Positions 43,218 through 54,195 of a stretch of 64,000 nucleotides of DNA are shown in pieces; within the stretch, counting starts at the first letter, position 1, and each line of letters begins with the position of its first letter. The stretch is taken from NCBI GenBank assembly GCA_014871385.1, contig CM026426.1, positions 87,322,852 through 87,386,851 on the forward strand, written 5' to 3'. The notes under the pieces were generated by a model. That model had not been told where the DNA came from. It searched no databases and saw only the letters and a list, made by a program, of their open reading frames with translations. The position numbers were made by a program, and so were the translations under genes. Origin of the DNA: Ceratodon purpureus. Its lineage: Eukaryota > Streptophyta > Bryopsida > Pseudoditrichales > Ditrichaceae.

Positions 43218-45125
43218 AGTTGACCTTCTTAAGAGGCGCATCTGGGACACCCATATAATCTTGCCTGCAATTCAAAGACCGTTGAATAAGACAATGTTTT
43301 GGAACACAGCTAGGTATTCAGCGTTCTATGTTAGCGAAGAAAGACAGAACCAGAATTATTCATGTCACCCATGTTTTCTAAAGAAGCATAAATATGGCAT
43401 CCACAGCAGAATTTACAGAGAGCAGTAGCTTACTGGAGCTTGCGTGAAAGCTGATATATCCCTGTTATAGCCATTGCAATATTCACAGCAAACAAGTTGT
43501 AGTTTTTCTGGGAGGATCCCAACCCACTACTAAATTCATTCATATACGTGTGCGTGATATTACCTTGTCCAGTTCGCAGTGCATAATTTTTATGCAAACA
43601 ATTCAAGCACCTTGATAACGCATTTAAGTTGAATATTATACATGACATCTAAGTTCAAGTCCAAGGTCACACCATTTGAAAAATCAAACAATATCCATAC
43701 TGAACATAAGCAAACATAATAAAGATTGTAAGTGATTAGGAAACATACCGGAACAATAACCATTGCATAACGCGACCAAACTGTGCCCGTGCATGTTACA
43801 GCTGCAGACAGAAATATCAATAGCAGATTAATGGTTATATTCCTTGATTGTAAAATCTACTCAAACTCCAATATAAGATAACGACAAACACCATGTCTCA
43901 TATCGTAGTTTATTAGTGTGCATACTAAATGGTTAAAGTTATGACAATGGATATAGGACTCTCACAGAAAAGGAGCAAAACATGTAGAAGGGCATGCACA
44001 ACTTAAACTGCACAAACATTTCAGAAAAATACCCATTTGCTGTGCATATGAAATAGTCTCAGGTGGTTTAGAAAAGTCAGCAACATTGGCTATAGAAATG
44101 CCCCATTTAAATGTTGGAGCCCAGAAATGAACTGCAGATCAGAAGCAGAATCAATGTCAGAAAAGCTCGAATGCTTGCTAAGTTTGCGACACAACATCCA
44201 AAGGATAGCATTAACAAGAACAAGTCGAGACTCGAGATTCTGATCTGAAACAAATTATGTTTTGACGAATTGAGAAGAGAACGAATCTTGCTTCACTAAG
44301 CCCACATCTAACTTATGCCTACTTTATGCCTCACTGCAGAAATCTGAGTCTGGATGATAATATTTTACAGTCATGTCTTCAACCTATCCTTACACCACAG
44401 AGGACTCATAGCAAACGCACTCAAAAGCAGTTTGCGGTAGAACAGACGGAGGCCTGCACTTAGTATCTCACATGCTTACATTTCCAAGACACCTTTTGGG
44501 GTGTATCATTACCAATTCACAAAGATGCCGCTACGCTACACAGTAACAATGAAATGCTTCTGCCGATTTGTACAATTCGTACAGGAATAAAATTGTCCAA
44601 TCCAAGCATTTTCCTGTGTCTGGACGAAACAAGAATACAAACTCTGACGCTTCTTAAGGGACAATCACTGCGGAAAACAATCTCAAGATTCACACAACAA
44701 TTCTAAATAGTTCAAAACTGCAGGCTCCAGATCATGATGTACCAACTCACCACTAGTTGAAAACAGATATACTTTGATCAGACATGGGCTGCAATTTGAG
44801 AAAGCAAATTTAAGTCTTAAACAAGAAGAAAAACCATCAGCAACTGGCAGCATAGGGTGAAATGGAAAGCAAAGGTTCAGCTCCCATGAAAACGGAAAGA
44901 CCGCACGCACATCAACAACAATGTAGCATTCGAGCTCAATCAATGAACTCAAGAATGAATCCCCGACATCCAGAACCAAAAGTGTTCAACACAGACGAAG
45001 AAAAACAAAAGTATCCTAAATCGACACAAACACGAGAAGTCCAACCGCACAGGCGAAGCGATCGGCCACTCACTAGTCTTGGGGCCGGCAGGGTGGTTCC
45101 ACAGCGCGCCAAGTTTAGGGGCCAT
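43218..45125 (-). CDS. MPC: Mitochondrial pyruvate carrier, MPC2 type
   Basis: Five exons on the minus strand: 45074-45125, 44033-44131, 43749-43801, 43434-43507 and 43218-43266. They give a 108-residue protein with every junction in phase and canonical GT-AG. It begins MAPKLGALWNHPAGPKT, continues IHFWAPTFKWGISIANVADF and KPPETISYAQQMAVTCTG, then TVWSRYAMVIVPKNYNLFAV and NIAMAITGIYQLSRKLQ, and ends DAPLKKVN. These are the hallmark strings of plant MPC2-type subunits, and the length is normal (about 108-110). The product sits in the inner mitochondrial membrane with two or three short transmembrane helices. It pairs with MPC1 to import pyruvate. It has no internal stop or frameshift, which makes it a clean control against the decayed genes around it. 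Regulatory sites upstream of 45125 were not resolved. Confidence 0.95.
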
Positions 45126-45729
45126 CGGGGCATGCGAGTAGAGAAGCTGGTAGACGCATCTGCATCCCAATGAAACCCTAGCAATGAAGCTCCAACACCG
45201 ATGACAGTTATGAACTCGCACCAACTTCGACATCAGAGCGCAGCTGAAGACTCCAAGCTCTCCAACCCAGTGTATCTCCCCTGGATGACCTTCATCCGCC
45301 CGTTCCACCTCACTTTACACAGCACTTGGACTTCCCACCAAATCTTTCCTGTATTTGATATTCCACTCTGTACAGTACAGAGCTTAAGCATGATCCTGCA
45401 CCGATGCATCCATAGTCTGTTAGAAGTTGATGTGCTCTATTAGAAGTTAAGGGAATGTTTGGAAGCCGAGTTTTTGTGTTCATAAGCTTCCAGCAGTGAT
45501 TACGAAGTGAGGAAGCCATTAGCAGGACGTTCTATTGTGATTGTAGATGTCGTGGGGTCTTGATGTTATGTGTGCTTTGAGATTAGTTTGTATCTATGGT
45601 GAAGGTGGTCTGGTAAGATGTTGTGGGTGGACAAGTTCCGGCCTCGGACTTTGGACAAGGTCATAAGGTGGTTCCCCATTCCCAACTGAATAAGAAATAC
45701 AGATATGAGCCATTGATATTATTTGGTGT
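45126..45729. other. Upstream region of MPC
   Basis: GC-balanced near 45130-45330, consistent with promoter and 5' UTR of the minus-strand MPC gene. No TATA box is obvious. Nothing else is supported. Confidence 0.4.
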
Positions 45730-45739
45730 TGTTATTTTT

Positions 45740-45900
45740 TAGAGGTACGCAAGAAAAAATGGAATCCAACACAAGTTGAAAAACGACACGACTTGTTGCC
45801 TCGACGAGTGAGGAATCGAAGTCACAGGTGACAAGGTTGTTGGTAGTGTAACCAACTCACCAACTTCTTCAGGTCCGTCGCCTGCTCTTTGTGCACTAAG
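45740..45900 (-). mobile_element. tRNA-derived SINE-like unit
   Basis: On the minus strand a box-A-like segment TTGGTGAGTTGGTTACAC (near 45855) is followed about 30 bp later by a box-B-like segment GACTTCGATTCC (near 45816). This is the internal RNA polymerase III promoter layout of plant SINEs. Ends and target duplications were not resolved. Confidence 0.5.
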
Positions 45901-46263
45901 GTGCTCTTTTGTTGGTTTTAGCACATGTAAGTGTGGTTATGGATTTGCTGTAGTTGGTTTAAGCATCTTCAGTACACAGAAAGAGGGGCAACAAGGGGTA
46001 CTTGTTCCTTGTTTTATGGGGCAACAAATGTCCTTTTACGAGCGTAGCGAACCATGTTTCTCCGTAAACTTGTAGTTTACCACCTGTTATCTACGTCGCA
46101 TTTTTTACCTCAAAATCTTGCCATACTGGTCTATTACTTCACCGGACCAGTTCTCACCTTCGTGTGGGACGCGATTAAACCGGAAGTAATGGAGTCTTTC
46201 TCCGTGCAGTCCCGAGGTTACCTTGGCCTGACTTGGGAGGGGCTGCCACCTCACCACCCGGGC

Positions 46264-46306
46264 TCCGCCTCCCCTCGCCTCCCCTCGCCTCCCCTCGCCT
46301 CCCCAG
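46264..46306 (+). repeat. 10-bp GC-rich tandem repeat
   Basis: CCTCCCCTCG is repeated about four times. The minus strand reads as purine-rich and could form unusual structures. The ORFs reading through here are artefacts. Confidence 0.75.
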
Positions 46307-46882
46307 CCCCGCTTCCGCCTCAACACAGGCTCTGCCATGAGCAAGTATGCTGCCGATTGCTGCCATTTCTGGTGGAAATCGATTACGAATGAGCGCTGGG
46401 ATGAGCAATCCTTTGTGCAAGGTATGCCGTGAGTTTTACCTCGCGGAGCTGGTGCATGAGGTGGTGAATTTTGATCTCTTGTACCCTCGCAATAATGCGC
46501 AGGTTGTGCGACAAAGGTTTTTTGGTAATCTGCTCTGTAATTGGAATGAACAAGAGTTTAGTACAACTGGGGTGCCTGATGAGAATTACTCATTTTGAAG
46601 GCCACAATATTGTCGCTCCTCGCATTTGTGAGCTCTGAGCATGTAGCTTTCGGAAGTTGGAACCAGGTTGGCAAGGAATCATGGACACGACATGAAGCTT
46701 GGAATCAAGCGCTTGAGATCAGCAACTTCAACTCCTTAGTTGAGGGATTATGCTAGTCTGCTACCTTATAACACATCGAAGGCTCAAAACTTGTAAGTGC
46801 TTCTGCACGCGCAGATGAACACGTGCTGAGGAGCTCCACGAGAGCTGACAAATGCACGAAGTTGATGTAAACTGAAACTGTC

Positions 46883-46899
46883 ATGGTATGATACCATGC
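46883..46899. repeat. 17-bp palindrome
   Basis: CATGGTAT, a single G, ATACCATG: 8-bp perfect arms with an odd central base, the same geometry as the palindromes at 2.8-10.5 kb but unrelated in sequence. Confidence 0.7.
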
Positions 46900-46929
46900 T
46901 TCTTTTGCAAATGAGCTGCTACCATTATT

Positions 46930-47085
46930 CCGATTGAGATTGTTGTCCCGAGAGAGGAGATGAATTCTGATCGCGGGGCAGAGGGGGAGGCGGAGCTCGG
47001 GAGAGAGAGCGCGGGGGCGCCCCGCCCACGAGATTAGGGTTCCGGGGTAGGGCGGCCTGTGGCCGCTTTATATACCCGGAAACCC
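46930..47085 (-). promoter_or_regulatory. Promoter-like GC-rich segment with TATA box on the minus strand
   Basis: The minus strand reads GGGTATATAAAGCGG (47066-47080). Downstream come AACCCTAATCTC, a telo-box-like element, and a CT-rich leader (CTCTCTCTCCCGAGCTC). This is a textbook plant promoter layout, but the leader leads into no supported ORF; a non-coding transcript or a dead gene are options. Confidence 0.45.
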
Positions 47086-47245
47086 GGTTTAAGGTCTCAG
47101 GGTTTTGTTGGGACCGCATTCAGGCCCTCGCCTATGTCTCATTGTGAAGGTGACATACTCATGAGACTTCGTTTCGGAATCACGAGTAACCAGTAACCAT
47201 GAATCCATTCATATGTCTCACGTTCTATTCCATATCTTGTAGGTG

Positions 47246-47681
47246 TAAGGTAGACGACCTGTTTCCGATCAGGCCCCCAATAACGCAGTATAGGCCGACC
47301 TATTTCCAACCATAGGCTCGCATTATTTTTGTATTCATTTGTAAATGGCGACATAGTATAAAGTTCACAAGTGTTCAATTCCAATTGGAGGAAAGTTTGA
47401 CTTTTGGATATCATTTGTTCTTGATATCAAGTAGCACCAGTATTGGAATGTAGTTTTTCAGTTCTTGGAAATAGATCAGCCTATATAACAAGAATGGGTT
47501 GGAGAGAATCTTCACTTTGAAAATTCATAGTAAATTCAATATTGCTCCAAAATTTGTTCAAAAATATATGATCTTCCTCAAATCTATTTCCCTATGCTCC
47601 AAAATTATTTGTGTGTTTGATACTTCACTGGAAGTATGCTGAATTGCTTAAGGTAATCAGAAATAGGTCGTCTACCTTAGT
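47246..47681. repeat. Inverted repeat pair, possible MITE
   Basis: TAAGGTAGACGACCTGTTTC (from 47246) recurs inverted as GAAATAGGTCGTCTACCTTA (ending 47679), 22 of 24 positions identical over the core. A weaker outer match (TCTATTCCATAT against ATACGGAATAGG) extends it. The enclosed roughly 390 bp is non-coding. Confidence 0.65.
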
Positions 47682-48429
47682 CCTTTACATTGTTCATTCA
47701 AATACGGAATAGGAAAAACACACTTGACAAAATGGAGTTCATGTTTCTCCAAATAAGCATTAGAGATTTGTACTTTTTGTAAACGTGTTATTAGAGATGC
47801 ATTGTGATGTCATTCAAAATTTAAAGTTGCTTATACTATGTTACTAAATAAAACCAGAATACAAAGTGTTTTACTTGTCTGCCTAGGTCTCGTAAGAAGA
47901 CTAATTTCTGGCTATTATGTACACATAAAACATCGACACTATGGATGTCTCCGCACTGATATACTCGGTTCAATACTGACTGATTGTGTCGTCATTCTCT
48001 GAAACGACCTTATTTCTGACGTCCGTCATCTATAGATAACGCCTACCGAGGTATCTGTTTCGGAGTTTGCGATTTTGTAATGCGAGTCGCTGTCCGTTCG
48101 GATGACTCCAGGATTGGTATGTGCCAGTGGAGCGCTCGGAAGGTAGCCGTAATTGTTAAGGTTCTTCTCCAGGAAGAACCACCTTGGCGATCGCGACGGA
48201 TTCCTAGAAAGGTCTCCTCGGAGGGACGACATCTATACGTAACCCACTTTTGCAAATTTCTCCATTCTCCCCGACGCACCTCCCGCCGCGGAATCGTCCG
48301 CGACGGTTGGGGCGCCGGGGTTTTCCCCAAAACCCCCCCCACGCCCAAAAGCCCGCGGGGCTAAAAACCCGGGCAGGGGGGGTTATTTTTACAGGCCAGG
48401 CGGGCAGCCCGAAGGAGGTAATCGCCGGC

Positions 48430-48530
48430 GAGGTTCGAACTCTCGACCTCCTCCGAGATACTGAGAGCGACTACGACTACTAAGATTGGATAGTGCCTGC
48501 CACTGATAACCAAGGTAATTCCAATGAACA
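48430..48530 (-). mobile_element. Second tRNA-derived SINE-like unit
   Basis: The minus strand carries GTGGCAGGCACTATCC (box-A-like, near 48505) and GAGAGTTCGAACCTC (box-B-like, 48430-48444, with the TTCGAAC loop). The spacing of about 60 bp is at the long end for a SINE. A functional tRNA is excluded because no paired acceptor stem or anticodon arm can be drawn. Confidence 0.4.
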
Positions 48531-48578
48531 CAGTTAGGGCTGCCCTAATCTAAATGTTTGCAACGTGGGTTACGCCGC

Positions 48579-48698
48579 GTGAGCCCCCCGCAGGGGGGGC
48601 TCACGCGATGGGAGCCACCTACGCCTCGGGCCGGGCTACCGCCCTTGCCCTACGGCTCGGGGCTCCCATCGCGTGAGCCCCCCCTGCGGGGGGCTCAC
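48579..48698. repeat. Perfect 38-bp inverted repeat with GC-rich hairpins
   Basis: Left arm 48579-48616 (GTGAGCCCCCCGCAG...GATGGGAGCC) and right arm 48661-48698 are identical over all 38 positions in inverted orientation, with a 44-bp GC-rich spacer. Each arm itself contains a palindrome (GTGAGCCCCCC/GGGGGGCTCAC around GCAG). The composition is very different from the surrounding AT-rich sequence. Confidence 0.95.
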
Positions 48699-48810
48699 CC
48701 TATACAATGTGCAGTCGTGGCTGATTTTCCCGACTAACTGCGGTGCTGGACATTCAACCACACGACGTTAACGATCGCACACTCCTTATAGCCACACATT
48801 TCAAAATAAT

Positions 48811-50371
48811 GTACAGTTGGGTACAACGAATTTTTCCTTGGAGGAGGATGTTTTATATAAAAAGTTTGAAAATTCATTGTGAACTCAAGAATGACCAGAT
48901 TTGAAAGCCGTAAAGTGTTTGAGAATCACTTCAACATGTACCAAAGAATTTAAATGGAAAACTCTTTTCATCATTTGAATATTCACTTAACCCCTAGAGC
49001 ATTTGGCCATAAAATCCCAAATTCTGCCTCAATTCTGCCATGTTTTAGTTCAAAGTAAAATTATGCAAATTCAAACGTATTATAAAGAATTTAACCGTAG
49101 GATCTAGTACCTAACTTGTACATGTATGTGTACACAAAATTTTAGATTGTAAATTTTCGCCGTTTAGAAGATCATAAGGTTTGAACTTGAGAGAAAAGTT
49201 TTTTTTGGTATTGCCTGGCATGGACATCCACCCTTCGGAGAGTGAAACAACCATTTTTTTGAGATTGTGTGGTTAGAGGCTCTTCAGTTTTGGATTCTAA
49301 AGTGAGTTGGGAGTATGCTTAAAAAAATTGAAGACAATACAACATTCAGAAGCATTGGAAAACCACACTTCTAGTGACAGGAGTCAAATGAAATGCATAG
49401 ACACTAGCTCTTTTTCCACACTACAAATGCCTAAAAAGATCATTTATTTTTGAAATCCGAACGGTGTATACATGCATTTGTACGGAAAAGAAATTGTTAA
49501 GGAAAAAAATCAAATAAATAAATAAATCCAAAATAGATATGAATTTTACAGTGGTTTAGAAGGAAAAAATGGTGAAGGAAAAATGGGTGACGAAGGTGAC
49601 CCAATCATTGTAGACCTGTCTGACAGTTTTTATAAAACTTAGAACTTTGACTGAATATATCTCAAGATCCGTACGGTCAAAATTTACAAAACTTGGAACG
49701 TACACTAATTGGATGGCTCTGAACAATCAACAAAACGTACACTACGATTGGATTTTTCAAAATCAAGTTTCAAAAAAAAATTTAAAACAATTTCAGAAAG
49801 GATCATTTGGAGGCCACTGTAGAGTGTCACAGATTTGGTACACCACTCCAAACCTGCCCGAGCTGCCCTGAATTGAATTTTGATCTTTAAACACAAATTA
49901 TTTCTTAACTATGGACCCGATGAAAATAAAATTTGGTCTTGTTAGAAAGATATGACAACTTCCCATGCTATGCCGAAGTTACAGCCACATCCTATAAAAT
50001 TTGACTCATAGGGAGCCCGACCGGACCCAAAATCATACCAAAACTATTGAGTTGATGCTTTAGGGGTTAAGTATTCCAAGAACAACTTCGTAAGCTCATT
50101 TTCAATTTGCAATTGAACTGTAAATTGTAATTGAAACAAAAGGTAGGAGTAGTTAAAGGTAGATGGTGTATAAAGTAATTCTAATATAATAAATGATATC
50201 ACAAAAATATATTGATATTTTGTCATAATATTGTAGTACACTCTGATGTGATTTCAAAACACTTTACGATTTTCAAGTCCGATTATTTTTGAGTTCAAAA
50301 TGAATTTTCAAACTTTTCAAAAAAACTTCCTCCAAAGAAAAATTTGTAAGCATGTTGTACCCGAGTGTACA
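48811..50371. mobile_element. Foldback-type element with long, diverged inverted ends
   Basis: Left end 48811-48931 and right end 50248-50371 are inverted relatives. Examples: GTTGGGTACAACGAATTTTT against AAAAATTTGTAAGCATGTTG read inverted, and AAAGTTTGAAAATTCATT against AATGAATTTTCAAACTTTT. An inner pair, CTTAACCCCTAGAGCAT (48987) and ATGCTTTAGGGGTTAAG (50055), is inverted too. The middle encodes no recognised transposase; open frames there are short. It is probably a non-autonomous DNA transposon about 1.56 kb long. Confidence 0.7.
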
Positions 50372-50559
50372 CCAACAACTGCCCTGCATTAAAGTTAGCC
50401 TAATTCTACTCCCAACCTATGTGGAAAGTAGTTATTTGCCACCAATTACACAAATCCTAGAACATGCCGGATACACAATGCAAGGTTTCGATACCCACGG
50501 AAATTTACATACAAGTAGCCTAAAGACCACATGCAAGTTGACATGGAAATGGGACACGG

Positions 50560-50625
50560 GGGTTCTTTGAAAACAATATATTACGTTGAAAACAATATAT
50601 TACCTTTTGACTCAAGCGACGAGGT
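50560..50625 (+). repeat. 24-bp direct duplication
   Basis: GAAAACAATATATTAC occurs twice in direct succession near 50569 and 50589. Minor, possibly an insertion footprint. Confidence 0.6.
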
Positions 50626-51021
50626 TGCCGGCAAAGGGGTTCGCGAATCCAGAGACAGGCTTCGGCTCGGTTAATGCTTGTTAGCCACCTCTCTGCCTCG
50701 ACGCCTTACGGTAAACTGTCAAGATAAAGGTGAATCTGAGACAGAGAGAGAGAGGAACTCTGGCCCGAAGGGCCACCGTGAATAAAGGGTTTGTTGGGGG
50801 AAGTGCTACTAGTATGGTCACCAGGACCAGGCTGCGGCGGGCTACCCTTGATGCCTCCTTTCGAAGGTGAACCCTATGGACCGACTGAAGACTAAAGACA
50901 AAAGACTGGATGAGTGGAGAGAATTGGTGGCTGCAGAGGATCTGGAAGGGTGGGTGGTTAGATGAAATGGGGATGGGGGTATAGAGATGGATAGATATGT
51001 AGATAGAGATGTGTATATATG

Positions 51022-51023
<2 letters not shown>

Positions 51024-51105
<82 letters not shown>
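51024..51105. repeat. (AT)n microsatellite, about 41 units
   Basis: An unbroken alternating A/T run. It accounts for the Tyr/Ile-repeat ORFs on the minus strand, which are not genes. Confidence 0.97.
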
Positions 51106-51109
<4 letters not shown>

Positions 51110-52049
51110 ATGAATATTTGTGTAGAGAGGTGTAGGGGGAAGGAGTGAATCTGAGACATGCTATTCCATACAGTGACAGACTCTCTTCTACATGTCGACG
51201 TAACAAACATGGAGGCAGACAACTTGGGCATCACAAGTGAAAGAACCTTGTTGTTGGGCAAGTAAGTGATAGTAGAATACAATGGATGGCTCCGAGACAT
51301 AAACAAGGACAAATTAGCAGGAGAGAGGAAGACGTACCTTTCACATGACTACTATACAAGGCCACTCCAAATGTATGATGACGTTAGCGAATCCACAGCA
51401 TTGTGTCCAGCCGTCCGTTGCCCAAGATCGAAGAAGTCGAGATGCACTCTGAAGATGGCAAATACGAAACGCAGACAAGAGGGTTCGGAAGCTAAGCTGC
51501 AATAGAGTCAAGGCGCAGTTCGAAATGAAACATACACACAAAGCCGGACATGGAGAAGAGGATCTTTATAGACCCAATTTAAGGTTTAGAGATAAGCAAA
51601 GCGATTGGACTTGATAGGTTGCTCCATCCTTAAATGCTCACATCATGGAATGCGCAAGTATTTTAGCCCAGCCTAGATGGATTGGACTCAAACGTGGTCT
51701 CCACTCCAATACTGAGCCGTCATTTCCAGCATGTATTGTTCAATTCCATGATGTGGTGTCTAATCACATCAGTCCCTCCCAAGCATAGCTGATTTTTCAC
51801 AAAGTTTTAACCCGTCCATGTCCAAAAACCTTGAATTGAAAGGCAAAAAAAAAAAGAATCCGTTCCAATATTGGTAATTTTAAAACCAACTTGTCCATGG
51901 AAAGGTTAAAAAAAAAACAACCTGTCCGAAAACCGGTTCAAAAGAATTGTACCCGTCCCTGTAGTATTTGTATTCTTTACTTAAAATAAATAAATAAAAC
52001 AAAAAAAAAAAACAAAAAAAAACATAGGCTCTGTTAACAATGCCTAGCT

Positions 52050-52150
52050 TCAGGGTCTAGCTTTGAGGCCTGGTCCAGGCCTAGCTCAAAAGCCCGGCCC
52101 AGCCTTGCCCCATGGCCCGACCCGGCCTGACTTTTCAGCCCGGCACTACT
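52050..52150 (+). repeat. GCCCGGCCC-rich segment
   Basis: Clustered AGCCCGGCCC, GGCCCGACCC and CAGCCCGGC motifs after an A-rich run. Such clusters are common near ends of plant hAT elements, and a hAT-like ORF begins about 320 bp downstream. A TIR and 8-bp duplication were not identified. Confidence 0.4.
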
Positions 52151-52467
52151 GCTCTATTGCTCTAGTCTGCGAGTTGCAAGCAGACAGAGAGCAGGCTGTA
52201 AGGATGTCGCGCAGTGCGCATCATTTTTCAAGTGCTGCGGTCTCCAACAGTGGAAGGGGGACTTCTTTAGTTGTTTTTTGAGTACTTTGTAGCTTGAGGA
52301 CGAGGTATGTTTGTTAACATTTTATTACTTTATATTCTTTCAAGTTTTAAACAAGTAATGTATAGAAGAAATGAACATAAAGTCTACGTTTAGGGCAAGT
52401 CACACATTTAGGGTTTTTGTATATCATGTGAGTGGTGATTGATGTGTTTTGAATATGCATTGCAGTC

Positions 52468-53045
52468 ATGTCTTTGGTAGTGTCTGGAGTATTCAGACAA
52501 AGGAGAGATGCCCGACAACAAACCACTCTCCATATGTTTATGGCATCTTCTTCTTCTCAAACTTTGAGTGATGGGAGTAATGAAGTGCCTGAGTTGTCAG
52601 AATCCTCTGTTAGGGGTTCTCCATGAGGATAGTGTAGGAGTACAGGTTCCAAATCATGGTGGTTGAGGGCGGCCTCCAAGGAGGAAGAACTTTATGTCGG
52701 CATGGCGTCAAAGAAGGCCCTCGTTGATGCACATTGCTCACCCTAGACAAAAGCCCTACATGAAGTGTGCAACATGTCAAGCAACTGGCCAAAACTCACG
52801 ATGGGGGACAAGAGGAGAAGGTTGGAGTCATTGCAACTTTCAGCTGTGAAGGAGCACAAAGGATCAACCCTTCATGCTCATGCCATGCACAGGTAGAGAC
52901 TGGTGAGAGATAACCATGATGCACTTGCCATGACTAGACATGCACTAGTAGAAATTCTGTCCATGTGCCCTGTCCCACAAATGACATTGTGTCCGTTTTC
53001 AGCTCTTAATGACAGTCAAAATGATATGAAGCATTGTGGGGATTA
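52468..53045 (+). pseudogene. hAT-type ORF with TTF/ZMYM-like zinc finger remnant
   Basis: ATG 52468 reads MSLVVSGVFRQRRDARQQTT, then Ser-rich sequence, with stops from 52624. In a second frame comes NFMSAWRQRRPSLMHIAHPR and KPYMKCATCQATGQNSRWG, the Trp plus C-x2-C start of a TTF-type zinc finger. Back in the first frame comes RRRLESLQLSAVKEHKGSTL, the LxxHxxSxxH half. The two halves are split by a frameshift. The catalytic region is missing. The N-terminal part of a dead hAT gene is the simplest reading. Confidence 0.4.
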
Positions 53046-54195
53046 ACTATAGTAGGGTGCAGTGATGTGGCAAACGTAGAGGAGTTTGTAGCAGATTCTC
53101 AAGTTACTCTGCGATTTACTGTGCGCATCGGAAAACCATTTCGCATTTGAGATGTAATCAGCTGCTACATCGGTCGTAACCTAGGCTTTGCAAACATTTC
53201 AATTCTATTCATATTCGCAGGATTTCACTGAGTATGTCTCTGCGCGGTTTCATGCTCAGCACACAGGGTCAGGTTCTGCACTACACGTTCCAGTTCTGTC
53301 TCGACATCTAGGTTTCCTCCAGTAGAGCGTTAAAACATACTCTTCCTCGTACGACTCTGTAGATCACATTATCCAGAAAGTGTTCCCTGATTTCAATGGT
53401 CCTGTGCACGTGTTGAAATGATGTGACAAAGAGTATGTCTATCTACCTATTTTTTCCCTCACATACATGCAACAGGATGATGTTCTAAACCGCCCTAGTA
53501 TGTTCATATGCGAAAAGATTGATACAAAGTGCTTTCCGTCTTGCTTTTATTTGCACAATCAGCTACATTGTACCTTCATTAATGGCAAAGTTTTTGATAT
53601 GAAAAGAGAAGCATCAACAACAGCAATTATCTTCGCACACAGAAGCAAATGTCAGTTTGCTTAGTATAATCTTTCTTGCTACACTTACATCTTGAAATGA
53701 TATACAAATCTTTGGAATCCTCTGTTTCTTATGAGAAAGCTATAGAGGCACACTGAATTGACAGACAGATCTTAAAAATCCCTTCTTTCCTGTGCGGAAG
53801 CTAGGTAGACAGCATTGATTTACACCCTTAGTGCCTACTTAGGTTCATTAGCAAGGATTCAAACTTATTACAATCTCCTATCAAGTCTTTATGCCCCTGC
53901 CTACTCCATATCCACTTCCTACTCTCTCTTACAGGTATAAGAGCGTAAACACACACCAGAAACACGTAGTCTCTGTCTTGATGTTTGAGTTTGCACATTG
54001 TTTACGCTAGGAGAGTTCTCTATTCCTGCCATACAATACCGAATTCAAGTTAGAATATTACATACAAAAATGTAAGAAAGAGGCATTTTCAAATTGTACT
54101 GTAGATTTTATAAGAGGACAACGAGTAGTTACAGATCCATTCGAAAATTTATGTCAAAAATCTGTTTCTCAAATCCTTAATGTAAACGGCGGACT
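53046..54195. other. No gene supported
   Basis: Ordinary sequence with short ORFs on the plus strand only (for example 53467-53664). Nothing recognised. Confidence 0.35.

Noticed and set aside
46384-46598. Gene fragment reading SNPLCKVCREFYLAELVHEV
   Set aside because: The frame is open for only 65 codons, no family is recognised, and candidate splice sites inside it conflict with coding.
48420-48460. Functional tRNA gene
   Set aside because: A T-arm-like GTTCGAAC is present, but no acceptor stem, D-arm or anticodon arm can be paired at tRNA spacing; kept as a SINE-like unit.
50842-51312. Protein rich in Tyr-Ile repeats on the minus strand
   Set aside because: It is the translation of the (AT)n microsatellite at 51024-51105.
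52943-52955. CACTA terminus (CACTAGTAGAAAT)
   Set aside because: The sequence lies inside a frame that stays open on both sides and reads as part of the hAT-like ORF, so the match is probably chance.
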